A stretch of 64,000 bases of DNA from Pipra filicauda. Lineage: Eukaryota > Chordata > Aves > Passeriformes > Pipridae. Location of the stretch: NCBI RefSeq assembly GCF_003945595.2, contig NW_024103873.1:744001-808000 (forward strand), read 5' to 3'. A program made the translations under genes and the position numbers. Below are positions 33,614 through 45,347 of this stretch, one piece after another (within the stretch, counting starts at the first letter, position 1; each line of letters opens with the position of its first letter). The notes under the pieces are model-generated. The model saw only the letters and a program-made list of their open reading frames with translations, did no database searches and had not been told where the DNA came from.

Positions 33614-34730
33614 ATTCCTTTGCAGATACCCTCTGCATACAGCGAATAAGTAGAAATAGATTTAAGAAACACTGTAAAATTAAACTTTATAAGATTACTT
33701 TTTTATGGAATATGCAGTAGCTGCCACATAGAATAAATGTATGTTTTTCATTATATTTTTATTATGCATTTAAAGCACATTAAGGAGCAAACAACCATCA
33801 AAGAAAAAGAAACTTATTAGATTTAGCAAGTAATCATATTGGTTTTATGTATGGTTATATTTCTTGAAGGCAGGGAAAGCTGCATGTCAGATGTCCTTTC
33901 AGGCTATTCTGTGAGCCATTGTTCTTTGGGAGAACAATATTAATGCCTGGTTTGCTCTGTTCCTGCTGGATCGCAGGAGCATTTTGTCTTTTTTATTACA
34001 GTTTCTTCTAAGTGTGCCATTACAGCTGGAGCAACCAGTGGAGCATCTGGAAAAATGTATGGCTTTGATTTTTGTTTCTAAATAGGCCTTAGTTTGTGTG
34101 TGAACTTCCAAATTGTTTAAATGTTAAGGCAAACATTTGAGGTTTTGGGAGTGGTGTTGAGTTGTTCCACGTTGTCCTCCAGAAACCAAATCTGTGCTGT
34201 CACAGGAGGAATTCAGTGATTACCATTGTTCTGGAGTATTTAGGGATCCAAGACTGGTTTTATCTCTGTTTCTCTTTAGTGGATAATGTTATTTGTCATC
34301 TGTTCTCCATCAGTATTAAATCTGCCTCAGATTTTGGTCTCTCCCAGACAAACTTCCACTGATTTCTTTCTCCCTGTCCCCCAGCCCCGACTGGCTGTGC
34401 CACCCTCCCAAGCTGAGCTCTGTAGCTCCCACCTGCCTTGCCTGGAGTTACTGGTACTTTGGAAGCTGTGCACAGGTGTTCAGGTTGTGGGAATTACCCT
34501 GTTGATGTCTAGTCCTTGGCTATTGCTTGACTATTGAGGGGTTACATTTCTGTTCAGGAGACTCTTGGAGGCACCTCCTGCCCTGTGTTTAGAGGTCCAG
34601 CACATCAGGCTGCCACACCTCAGGAGATGTGCTGGTGATGGATGTTTTGTCAGAGCTTGTGTATATCTGAGTCTCTCTGAAGCCTTTTAAAGGACAGTGT
34701 TTGCAACTGCTGCTCCCAGATGTTTAGAAG
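33614..34730. other. AT-rich unique sequence with a second acceptor-like site
   Basis: A strong plus-strand acceptor (ATTTTGTCTTTTTTATTACAG) ends at 34001. Two frames after it are open for 26-27 codons to about 34085, but no good donor follows. No repeats were found. Confidence 0.4.
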
Positions 34731-35120
34731 TTTAGGATGGGTCAGGTTGGAAGGGACCACAGTGGGACACCTGGTCCAACCCCCCTGCTCCCCAGAGCAC
34801 ATGGCCCAGGACTGTGCCCAGGCAGTTATGGAATACTCCCAGTGAGGGAGACTCCCCAGCCCCTCTGAGCAGCCTGTTCAGTGCTTGATCTCTGCCCAGG
34901 GAAGAAGTTTATTCCTCGTGTTCGGGTGACACTTCCTGGGCATCAGTTTGTCCCATTGCTGGGCCCCTGAGCAGAGCCTGGTCCATCCTCTGCCCCTCCC
35001 TGCAGACCCTGACAGACCTTGGGGAGGGCCCCTCTCAGTGTCTCCTCAAGGCTGAGCAGCCCCAGCTCCCTCAGCCTTTCCTGCTCCCAGAGATGCTCCA
35101 GGCCCTTCATCCTCACAGCA
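34731..35120 (-). mobile_element. Long diverged CR1-type LINE fragment
   Basis: AGGATGGGTCAGGTTGGAAGG, CCTGGTCCAACCCCCCTGCTC, CCAGAGCACATGGCCCAGGAC, CCAGTGAGGGAGACTCCCCAG, CATCAGTTTGTCCCATTGCTG and CCTCAGCCTTTCCTGCTCCCA follow the order of an older CR1 subfamily, in minus orientation. At about 390 bp it is the longest CR1 piece here, yet still only the 3' region. Confidence 0.87.
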
Positions 35121-38100
35121 AAGTGCCATCAGCAAGTCTCCCTGCAGTGGTTTTGGTCCCAGTTTCACAGACCTTGAGCAGGGCTGCCAGACACACATCT
35201 TCCCTGGGTCAGACCCCCTGACCAGAGGGGCAGAGGTGGCTTTGGCTGGTGTTGGGGTGGCAGAGTGGCCTGCCAAGCGTGCCAGGGTCTGGGCTTGCTC
35301 ACCTCCCCTTTGCCAGGGGCTTTATGGGCTGGTTGCAAGCTGGATGCTGTATTGGTGTGAGTTGGAACTGGTGTTAGGAGGGATTTAGGATTGTCTGCCT
35401 GGGATACCCCCCTCAGCTGGCCCCGGTGATGGCCCTGCTGTGAAGTTAATGTGGGTAATGAATGGGCACTTTAATGGAGCCGCTGAAAGCCAAAAGGGCA
35501 ATGCTTGTTTTCATGCTGAATCACTACAGTAAATTTAGCAATGAGACTTGACATTCTCTGCCTAATAAGAGCAATTTTTATGCTCAAATTGTGACTCTCT
35601 TTCTATAAAGGCAAACTAACGTTAAGCAGTAGTGTGTGGCTTCAGCTGCAGCACAGTTTCTATAAATGTCAGGGTACTTAGTCATTTAGCTGACAAATGT
35701 CACTTCAGAAGCAAATTATTTCTCTTTGTGGCAACCTGATTTATGTGTGTGTAAAAGTCCACTTTTTTGAAAAAGTGAATTTCTTTTCAGGGACAATTAA
35801 TTAAGATTCATTTGAGTATTTTGAGGATTCCATATTTTCATATCACCTGTTACTGGAGCAACATCCCTGAATTTCTTCTTCATGGAAGCTCCTTACACAA
35901 CTTTTCTGTTGTGTATTAAACATAAGTTTATGAATCCCTACATTATTGTAGGACAACTAATTAAGAGTATTCAGCAGTAGTGATCTGGGATGCCCTAGAG
36001 AAGATGAAGCTCTGGTGCTCCAGGCAATGACACAGCTGAAAATTCATCTGTCTAGTTGCACTAAGCTGTTTCTTAAAGTGTGAGGAGAAATTGAGACATT
36101 TTCTCCTGTGCTCAGTCAGCTCTGGGACTGCATCATTTGGGAGTTTAACCAAAGATAAAGACAGTCCATTGCTTCTGGTCTCCAAGAACATGCTCTGTAA
36201 GAGCAAGAAATGTCAAAGAAAGATTCAGCAAAGTTACAGAAACAGCCATATCACTGTTTAAAATAATGAATTGTTAACTTGTTTTTCATTGTTATGAAAT
36301 TTAAGGAGATTCCCTGTTTATTTGGATGAAATTACTGAGAAAAAACAGTAATCATGGGAGAGAATTAATTTACTAATCAGAGATAAAAGCCTGCTTTGCT
36401 TGAGTGATGGGAAACACCAAGTGAAGGCAGCTATGTACAGCTGGCTTGGAAAAATATCATCCAAATGCTGCTTCTCCAGCAGGGTAAGGAATAGGCATTT
36501 GCTACAGCGCCCACTTCCAGAATAATATCTTTATTTTGCTGAAGATTCAGCTGAATTATTATCTGAGACAAGTGAGCCTGGTTTGAAGCAGTGATATTTC
36601 ATATAATTTTGGCCTGATGAACAATTGGAAAAGGATTTTTTTATAGATTCCCACAGTAGTTCATGTAGAATAACAATGACTTGTGTTTTATTTCCAAATC
36701 AATGTGATCCTCTGATAGACACTGTTTATTTAAGTGTAATTCCACTTTAAATAGCAGCCACCCCTCAGGGGGTCTCGACCATCAAATAGAGGCAGAAAGT
36801 GTGATCAAGGTTTATATAAATAATAGCTGGTGTTTGTTTTCTGTCCCAGAGGGATGGGGTAGTGCAGGTGTGTGCCTTCGTAGAAATACTAAAAGATTTA
36901 TTGAGTAATGGCTTTAAAATTTAATCTGTGCAGTCTGTTTCCTGCAAATAAACTTCCTCCCGCTGTGGAATGGATCCTGTTTCCTTGTCCCTGCTCAGGG
37001 ATGAGCTTTTGCTGTGTTTGACAGGACTGATGCTGGGAGGGAGGTGACAGTGAGTCCTGACCACACTCGTGGCACATGTTGAGTACCCGACTCAGAGCCT
37101 GGAGTGAGACCTGCCCAGCCTGCCCAGGCTGGTGCCTTCATGGTTTGCTTTGGGATTCCTGTCACTATTTCCCCACATTAAGTGTCTGTGTTTTTATATA
37201 TCACTTTCTTGAATAATTTAAATTAATGTTCAGGCAATTACCATGCCCTTCATGTAGTCAGGGTACATGTGTAATTGTGTCATTTGGACAGTTAATTGCA
37301 CTGTTTAATGATGATATATCAATTTCCTTATTAAGCACAATGAATAAAATGACTGCCATGCACACAGGCAGTTTGGAAGGACCAGCTTGTCAGGCAATGG
37401 TTTTCACAGCAGGAACAAACAGGTCAGAAAACACTTGAACTGCATTGCAAGGGGCTTCCAAATGAAGAGTTTACATCAAAGATGTACACTGAATTTTGAA
37501 AGAGGCAGTCTTCCTTTTCAGAATTTTGGGATTTAGCACCCATTTTAAACCTCTGACCCGAAGAGAATACTGAATAGATGAATTGTATAAATGAGAGAAT
37601 GGGAGTTCCTGCCCTGGAGCTCCTCCAGCAGTCCCTGTTCCTGTCCAGGGAGCTGCTGTGTGGGCACTGCTGCTGCCAAGGGCAATTGGTTTTTGGGATG
37701 GTGTCCCAGGGTAGGGACAACTTCTGATGCCCCTTCTGAACTGAAGGAGTGTGAGATGCAGCTGATTCAAGATGTGGCTGCCAGAGATTGGAAGTTCAGC
37801 CAGTGACTGGTTTGATTTTGCTGCTCTTAGTGGATGCTGTGGCCTGGAACTGGGGCAAAATGTGGGGCTGGGTTTGGATGAGCAGGCAATGGGTCTGTGT
37901 CCCAAGCTGATGGTGGGGCATGTTAAAGGAATCTTGAGACTCCCAACAAGTGTGAGCAAGGAGAAGAAACACTAGAGCCATGACTGAGAAGAACTGTGAG
38001 CTGAGACACTGCACAGAAGGCAAGGGAAGCTGAGACATCAATGGGGGAGAGTGATTGGTAATGTCAGAAATAATGGGAAGGTAAGAGGGAGAGGCCGGAG

Positions 38101-40562
38101 GAGTCAGGTGCAGAAACTTCAAGGAAAGGAATGTTTCCCTATTATTCCCTTAAGTTTATTAGCTGTAGCATTTCCAAAAGGTTAAGTTGAGTTTTAGAAG
38201 TGAAGACTAATGGTGTTTGTTGTAGACTTGAAAAGTGAACTGCTCTGATGAAGAATTCATGTCCTGTTTCCCTTGGTTTGGTGTTGTTACACAGATCATG
38301 TAACACTTGCTAGTGCTGAAATACTTTATAACTGTCATACCTGGGGAGGTAACTAATGCTAGCATCCCTCCCCAAAAAAAGGAAATTATTTCCCCAAATC
38401 CTCCCCAGAATGAATTTGTGCTCAGTTCTGGTGGTTTAGGGGTGCACATAAAGTAGCCCAGTGGGAGCTGGTGGGGCCACATCAGTTGCTGCAAGGAGAG
38501 CAACTCTGAGAACTGACTGTTGCCTGCAGTTTGTGTTTCTAATCCTTGCAGTCCAGTTTGCTGTTTGTTCAGAGCTGGTGCTCATTGAGGGAAGGTGGGC
38601 TTTTTGGGGGAATGTTGGGCCTCAGTCCCTTTGGGGCAGGAACACCTTCCTCACCACGTGGGGTGGGGTCTCTGAAGGGAGTGGTGTGGCCTCACTCCTG
38701 TTGCTTCCAGTTCTTCATCCAAAGGCTGAGTGTGCAGAGACCCCCATCCCCTGGGGCCTCATGCACACACAGCACCAAAGGATTGCAGTGCTGTTGGTGT
38801 GAGGGCAACAAAGCAGAAGGAAAGGAGGAACTTTGTGTTGCTTTTAGAAGCCAAAATATGAATGAATTTTCTTCTGCCTTAGGATCAGTGTGCAAAGTAG
38901 TTAGTAGAGACTTTGTGTAATATTATGGACACAAACAGATTTGACAGGACTTTCTTTTCCCTGTGGAATTCGTAGTAAATAGAGATAAATTATCTCATCT
39001 GTTTTCTGGTTATTAACTGTGACTGTATCAAATTAAGTGCTTCCAGTATTGCTGTGTGAGAAGGAGATATAATAACTATGCTCCAGGTAATCATTTCTCT
39101 GCCAACAGGGGCTCATGGGCAGTGGGACTGGAGGGATTTGCTGGCCCTGCCTTTGACCACGGGTGTGTGCACGTGCAGAGATGGTGTTCACAGGGGATAG
39201 CCTGGGAAAACCTGCTGGAAAGCTTTTATTCCTCCTCTTGGTACTTCTTGTCTCTCACTTACAGCTTTGATACAACATGATCCTTCATGGCCAGTTGGAC
39301 TGATACAACACAATCAGTTCTGACCAGTTAAATGTTCTCTGTGCAGAGAACCCTTTGCTGAAACAAAAAATGGATTTTTGTGTAAATGAGGCTTTAGAGC
39401 TGTGCTGTGGATTGGAGTCTGGACCCCACTTGGACAGCTTAAGGTTTCACCATGTTTCTTGAGGCTGCATCCACTTGAGCTTTGAGGTTCTTCAATGCTG
39501 GAGATCACACAGATCAGGAAAACCTGATGTGAAAGCAGCATTTCTTGTTGGAAATGTCATCTAGAGAATACAATAAACCCTCAGGACAGGTTAGGAACAC
39601 ACTGTGGTCTCATGCATTAATTTAAGGTTAAATAGCCTCCCCCTCACTCTTTTTGCTGGGTCTAAAAACTGTGAATACTTTTGCATGACCTGTTTCAGAA
39701 AACAGTTGATGCTTGGAGAGGTCCATGTGCCAAAACTGGTTGTTCATTTCTCTTATCTATAATCACTGTTATTCTGGAGTAACACATGGGTGTACAATAG
39801 TTTATTGATGTGAAGGATTGATTTGATTGAATTACCTGCAATTCTTTGTTCAAAAAAACCCAAACCACCTTTATCACCTTTTGAAGGCTGCATTAGCACT
39901 TAAAATACAGGTTTTTGTTTTGTGGGCTTTCCATCCCTGAGCAGCCTTTGCCTGGGAGGTGCTGGGGCCTGTGTTGGTTCCTGCTCCCAGGATCTGTGAT
40001 CTGTTTTGTTACACTTTAATGACGCTGCAACGGCTTTCTGGGGCTTGTCAAAGCAGCAGAGCAGCTCCAGGGACATCCTCGGGGTGACAGCAGTGCTTTA
40101 AGCACAGAAGTGCTTTCCTCCTCTAGAGAAGGAGAGCAGAGATCTTTTCTTTCACCACCTCCCAGTCCTGGAGCACAAAGCATTTCTTAGCCCTGCACTT
40201 GTGGAAGGGTAGAAGTGGCATCTGTATCTCGTTACAGGCAGAGTTGTGTCCTTTAACAGCCATGTGATGGTGGCAGCAATGGCCCCTCAGCATGGCTTGC
40301 TGTGCTGCTCCACTGGCAGGCTCTGCAAGGCTCAGCCAGGTTTCCTTTGTGTTCTCTAAGGGCGAGTGGTGCAAATCCTGCCCAGGATAAATGTTTTGTG
40401 TTGCCTCTGAATAATTAGGCTGCTCCAGCTGCAGAGAAGGCACTGACTGCAGCTTTCCTCATTTGTTGTAGTTCCCTCTGAAGTGCAGGTGACAATTCAA
40501 GTATTGGTGACTTCTCTAAGTGCTTTTTTGTGTGTGATTTTGGTTTTTCTTTTGGTTGATTT
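35121..40562. other. Unique sequence, strongly AT-rich at 35.4-36.8 kb
   Basis: The part at 35.44-36.76 kb has no recognisable transposon and long AT-rich runs, and would be my first place to look for conserved non-coding elements. The part at 37.5-38.1 kb holds a 162-codon minus frame (37471-37959) overlapped by shorter plus frames, without a domain. I saw no tandem repeats. Confidence 0.4.
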
Positions 40563-40773
40563 AGAATCCCAGACTGGATTGGGTTGGCAGGACCTTAAAG
40601 CTCATCCAGTCCCACCTCCTGTCATGGGCAGGGAGACCTTCCACTAGCCCAGGTTGCTCCAAGCCCCGTCCAACCTGGCCTTGGACACTCCCAGGGATGG
40701 GGCAGCCACAGCTTCTCTGGGCAACCTGTGCCAGGGCCTCCCCACCCTCACAGTCAGGAATTCCTTCCCAATT
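40563..40773 (-). mobile_element. CR1 LINE 3' fragment
   Basis: AGAATCCCAGACTGGATTGGG, GGACCTTAAAGCTCATCCAGT, GACCTTCCACTAGCCCAGGTT, GGCAGCCACAGCTTCTCTGGG and AACCTGTGCCAGGGCCTCCCC are the CR1 3' region in minus orientation. Confidence 0.94.
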
Positions 40774-42109
40774 TTTATTTGGTGATTTGTTTTTTCTTTC
40801 CCTCATCACTGCTCTCTTCCTGTAAACCAGCTTTGTCCCACCAAATGGAACACCCTGGCAGTTTGGTGACCCTCATTGCACCAACTCCATTGCCTTTGCC
40901 GTAAAATCCTTCTCTACCTTCCCCAGGCCAGGTGTGTTTGGTAACTAAACCAGACAGCAAGTTTTGAGGCAGGATCATTTTCTGCAGTGTGGGACTCAGT
41001 CATCTTGGCTATTGCAGTGATATAATGAGGGTTCATTGCTGAGTGCTTTCTAGAAACAATAGAAACCTAATTATTCCTACAATCAGGGTCTAAATTCAGC
41101 CTGATCCTTAGAGGGACGTCCTGTTCAAGAAGGTGGGATCACTGCAGAGGTGCTGGATATATTTACCTGTGTCTGGGGTTTATTTTCTGTGATTCACTGC
41201 AGAACTGCAGAAGTCAGTGAGCTGAAATGAGGCAGAGGCCGTGGTTTGGCAGCCCAGGCTGGGGAACACACTGTTACATACGCATTAATTCCCAGGGTTC
41301 CCATTGCCTCCAAAGACTCAAGTAGTTCATATTGCAAGGAACACATTACACAGCCTGTGCTTTAGAGTTTACAACTGCTATTAAATATTGCACATGCAGA
41401 TTTAAATCAGCTGTGCATTGTTTCCTCATGTTTGGGTGTGTGTTTGTGTGGCAGTATGGGTGGTAATTAAGTATTTGTTCTCCTGGGAAGAGAACAGAAC
41501 ATAAGCATGTGTTGCAGGAGGGAGGTTTATATCAGCTAATAACAAACTCTGAGTGGGAGGTGAGTTAAATACTGGAATAAATAGTCGCTGAATTTCATGG
41601 AATCCCTATACCTCCCTTTCCATAGGTTTTTTTTTTTTGGGGGGGGGAGGTGAGAACATGTGGTGCTGGTGCACCTTCAGTATTGCTGGCTCCAGAATGA
41701 TTCTTGCACATGTGCTCTGTTTAAATAAAATGTTCTTGTGTGTTGACCTGTTTTACATGGATCCCTTTGGTATTGGTATTGTCACTAACACTGGTTTTGT
41801 ATGTGTTTTGTGAGCTACTGAAATGTGAGTACAAATGTGCTGCTGAAACCTGGCTTTATTCACTGACCAGGAACAACCCACCCGAAGTGTTGCTTTAATT
41901 TCAAAGCTGACCTTTTCTGTTATTTAGCAGAAAACCCATGATTCCAAAAGGAAATAGATTTTTTTTTTTTTTTTGCTGGAGAGGATATATTCCTGTAGGC
42001 TGTGAAAGACTGAGGGACTGTACTGTGCCAATCCAATAAGAATATGGACATTTTTGATTAAATAACCTATGTTTGTTAGTGCCAATAATGGGTCAAAGTT
42101 GCCTCTGTA
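40774..42109. other. Unique sequence with homopolymer runs
   Basis: T12 is followed directly by G9 at 41627-41647, and a T16 run lies at 41959-41974. Otherwise no gene or transposon is recognised. Confidence 0.5.
41627..41650. repeat. T12-G9 homopolymer junction
   Basis: Twelve T residues (41627-41638) are followed without a break by nine G residues (41639-41647) and then AGG. This is low-complexity DNA prone to length change and sequencing error. Confidence 0.9.
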
Positions 42110-42258
42110 GCCACAGAATCCTGGAATGGTCTGGGTTGGAAGGGACCTTAAAGCCCATCCAGTGCCCCCCCCTGCCATGGGCAGGGACACCTTCCACTAG
42201 CCCAGGTTGCTCCAAGCCCCGTCCAACCTGGCCTTGGACACTTCCAGGGATGGGACAC
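42110..42258 (-). mobile_element. CR1 LINE 3' fragment
   Basis: CCACAGAATCCTGGAATGGTC, TGGGTTGGAAGGGACCTTAAA, GGGCAGGGACACCTTCCACTA and GGCCTTGGACACTTCCAGGG mark the CR1 3' end in minus orientation. It breaks off at the same point in the CR1 sequence as several other copies in the window. Confidence 0.95.
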
Positions 42259-42937
42259 TTGGTAGAGTTTTCTCCCAGGAACTTTTTCAGGAGAGCTGAT
42301 TGCATTTGACATTAATGCTGGCTGTTAAGACTTTAGATTTTTCCTGCCAAAGCTTCCATTTTGAACTGGTTATTTTGGGATTCAGTGAACAGTTTTCAAC
42401 TGTTGTATAAAATTGTAAATGCTTCTGATGAAACTCCATTTATGAGAAAATAAAATGAATCCTTTTGTGAGAGGTTTATAAGAAGAGATGTGCTCCTGGT
42501 CTCTGTTGTGGAAAAGGTCTGTCAAATTAAGTATAGTTTTATAACCATTTATAACCACAGTTTTTTTTTAAATCATCTTATAAAGTTAAATAAAAACCCA
42601 ACACGTTGAGGAAATTATGCAAAAGGCTGCAAAGTACTCTAAAACAGAGGTTTCATTTTTCTGCTAAATCCACTACTGAGAACTTTCAAGCTGTCTATGA
42701 AAATATGCTGATATTCTTTTATAAATATCCTGTACCACTTTATAAATATTTTATGAAAAATATTAACACTTTGCTTCAAAGGAAAGCTTTTGAGTGTTTT
42801 AGGCACATCAGAATTGCTTTTTCCCGGTCCTCCTACACTGTATAATTTCTCCCTCTTGGTTTTGTCCTTATGTAGAGTGTTCCTGATGGAACAGAGGTAT
42901 CCTATTTCTCAAAGAAATCAGCTAAAGCTGAGGACAG
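42259..42937. other. AT-rich unique sequence
   Basis: No repeat or gene is recognised. The sequence is very AT-rich around 42.5-42.8 kb. Confidence 0.5.
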
Positions 42938-43200
42938 TCATGGAATTGTTAAGGTTGGAGAAGACCTTTAAGGTCAGCAAGACCAATCCCCAGTGCAGCA
43001 GCAGCACCATGTCCACCACTGCCCCATGTCCCCAGGTGCCACATCCACGTTGTGTGAGCACTCCCAGGGCTGGGGGCTCCACCACTGCCCTGTGCAACCT
43101 GTGCCAGTGCTTTACAGACCTTTCCATGACACTTTTCCCCCAGATATTCAATCTAAACCTCCCCTGGTGCAATTTGAGGCCATTTCTGCTCGTCCTTGCT
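42938..43200 (-). mobile_element. CR1-type LINE fragment
   Basis: TCATGGAATTGTTAAGGTTGG, AGAAGACCTTTAAGGTCAGCA, GGGGGCTCCACCACTGCCCTG and CTAAACCTCCCCTGGTGCAAT form a CR1 subfamily fragment in minus orientation. The 199-codon plus frame at 42790-43389 is read mostly through it and is not a gene. Confidence 0.88.
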
Positions 43201-44120
43201 GTGTTTCCTGTATTGCTGTATCAAGGCCTGAAGGACTATTCTGGAATGATGAGGGAAGGTGTTATTTGGGAACAGTGTGGTCAGACAGCACATGCTGTTC
43301 CTGAAGAGCAAGAGGTCTTGGTGTGGGCTGGCTGTAGTTTCTCCATGTGGAGCAGTAAGTGCCTAATCCACTGCTCTGTTTTAGTTTAAGATCAATTCTC
43401 TGCCCTCAATAGGAAAAAAAAAGGGTAAAAACCTGTTTTAAAGCCTTCCAGCCTGGGAGGTGAGTAGGGAGAGGGCTGTGTTGGTGGCCCCCGTGGGAAG
43501 CAGGACAGGGAGGGGGGTGAGGGATCCCAGCACAGGTTTCCTGCATCTTTGCCAGCCCCATCCCTGCTCTTACTCCCTTTCTTGAGGGAAAGAAGAAAAG
43601 CAGAGCTGTTGGTTGGCTCTTTTTTAAAAACCTCTTAAAAGCAGTCACAAAGAAAGGCAGTTTTATTGAGTGTCTTACTTATTCTCAGAAAGGAACACAT
43701 CTCCCGGGGAGACTCTTCCTCAGCTGTTCAGTTACAGATACAATATCCTGTTCTCCTTCTGATCTGGGGGCTCTAAGGACACTAAATTGTGTCTCTGTCA
43801 CTGATTCCAGAGATGTTTGAGGAACTCTTGCTTAAATCCAGACAGGCCAAGCACTGCTCTGTTCCCTTTGCTGAAAATTCAGTGACTTGTCGGTGTAACT
43901 TGTCTGTTGGAATCTGGAGAACAAGGTTCATGTTCCTGTTCCTCCAGATCTGCTGTGCCTGCTCACAGGTCTGGAGAGAGTCTCCTGTTCAGTTCAGGGG
44001 CTTTCAATCCCTCCCTGGTTAGGCAGCAGTGATGCTTTAGATGTAACACAGGAAGTGAGTCTGCAGAAGGACATGAATGAGCCTGCAGGGCTTGTGGTAT
44101 TTTTTTTAACCACCACCACA

Positions 44121-44430
44121 TTTGCCACTAAATCATGTCCTCAGGTGTCATGTCCACATGTTTTTGGAATACTGCCAGGGATGGTGACTCCACCACTGCC
44201 CTGGGCAGCCTGTTCCAAAGCTTTACAACCCTTTTCATGAAAAAATCCCCCTAATCACCAACCTAGTCCTCCTCTAGTGCAACTTGAGGCCACTTCCTCT
44301 TCACCTATCACTTGATACCTGGGAGAAGAGATCCACCCCCACCTGGCTCCAGCCTCTATTCAGGGAGCTATAGAGAGTGAGAAGGTCTCTCCTCAGTATC
44401 TTCTCCAGGCTAAACAACCCCAACCTGAAT
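44121..44430 (-). mobile_element. CR1-type LINE fragment lacking its 3' tail
   Basis: GGGATGGTGACTCCACCACTG, GCAGCCTGTTCCAAAGCTTTA, AACTTGAGGCCACTTCCTCTT, GGGAGAAGAGATCCACCCCCA and TCTTCTCCAGGCTAAACAACC match the same CR1 subfamily as 42938-43200 but extend further into the element and lack the tail. The two pieces could be one insertion rearranged, or two independent ones. Confidence 0.87.
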
Positions 44431-45231
44431 GTCACATCCTCCTGTGCTTTTGTGCCTTCACCTACCTCTCAAATATGTATTAACAGTTATTTGATTGAAA
44501 ATAAGCCATTATTTGGAAACTGCCTGCTGAAAACTTAAAGGTGTGAAGCTGATCTTGGTGGTAAATACTTCTCCTTCCATGTGTCTTAGATGGAGAAATG
44601 TAAGTGCACGTTAAAACCACTGATCCTTTTGGAAACTATTGTGCAACTGAGACTTCAAATCTCAAAGGAGTATAATAACCAACAGTGAGAAAATTAATTC
44701 AACACAGAATATAGTACCCACCCTAAATAAGGATGTCTCTGAATTTAGAGCTGTGAAGCTGGCACCTGAAACACAAATTAGGCACTTACAGGCATGTGGT
44801 TGTTTTTTTTTTTTCCCCAGCTAATGTAGCTCAGGAATTAGATTTGTCAGTAGGTCTCTTCTAGATAAATAGAAATCAGAAATTACAGCCACAAAGAATA
44901 ATTTCATGAGTTGTCCTTTTTTTTCCATCTGAAGAACTTGAAACCACTTCTAGTCTGTGAAATGTCCCCAGTTAATTGCTGCTACAGTGTTGAGCTCCGA
45001 GGAGATGAGCTGCTCTGGCAGGTTCTTTGTGATCTCTATTTATTGCTGTGTTTTGAACACACTTACTGGGACACATTTTATTACTGCCTATTGATGGGGA
45101 GGTAAGAGGTCTGTGCTTCTCAGAAGCGGTTGTATTGGTCGACTGCAGGCACTAAACTGTCAGGCAGAGGTGAGCAATAAAGGCTGAAAAGCCTTCCATG
45201 GCTCTGCAGACTCCTGTTGTATTAATGACAG
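44431..45231. other. Unique non-coding sequence
   Basis: A T12 run followed by CCCCAG (44803-44820) makes a strong plus-strand acceptor-like site. The only frame after it that reaches a possible donor covers nine codons (NVAQELDLS). This was not called. Confidence 0.45.
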
Positions 45232-45347
45232 CGAGACCTTCCTGTGGCAAAGTGGTTTTTGTGATGATGACCAGCACGAGGCAGGAGCTCATTGATTCCT
45301 GGGATCGATTGCCTCGGGAGTCAGGGAAGCACCTCGTGCCCCCACGT
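45232..45347 (+). CDS. Candidate internal exon (116 nt, plus)
   Basis: An acceptor (CTCCTGTTGTATTAATGACAG) precedes, and a strong donor (CCACGT then GTGAGTGTG) follows. One frame is open across the segment and includes CGKVVFVMMTSTRQELIDSW followed by DRLPRESGKHLVPPR. The segment carries six CpGs and about 63% G/C at third positions, higher than its surroundings. It would start with two bases of a split codon and end in phase 0. No family was recognised. A chance combination remains possible. Confidence 0.28.

Noticed and set aside
42790..43389. 199-codon plus-strand frame
   Set aside because: Most of it is the antisense strand of a CR1 fragment.
44803..44849. Strong T12-CCCCAG acceptor followed by a nine-codon possible exon
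   Set aside because: The downstream frame is too short and its donor (TCA then GTAGGT) is only moderate. Poly(T) runs mimic acceptors.
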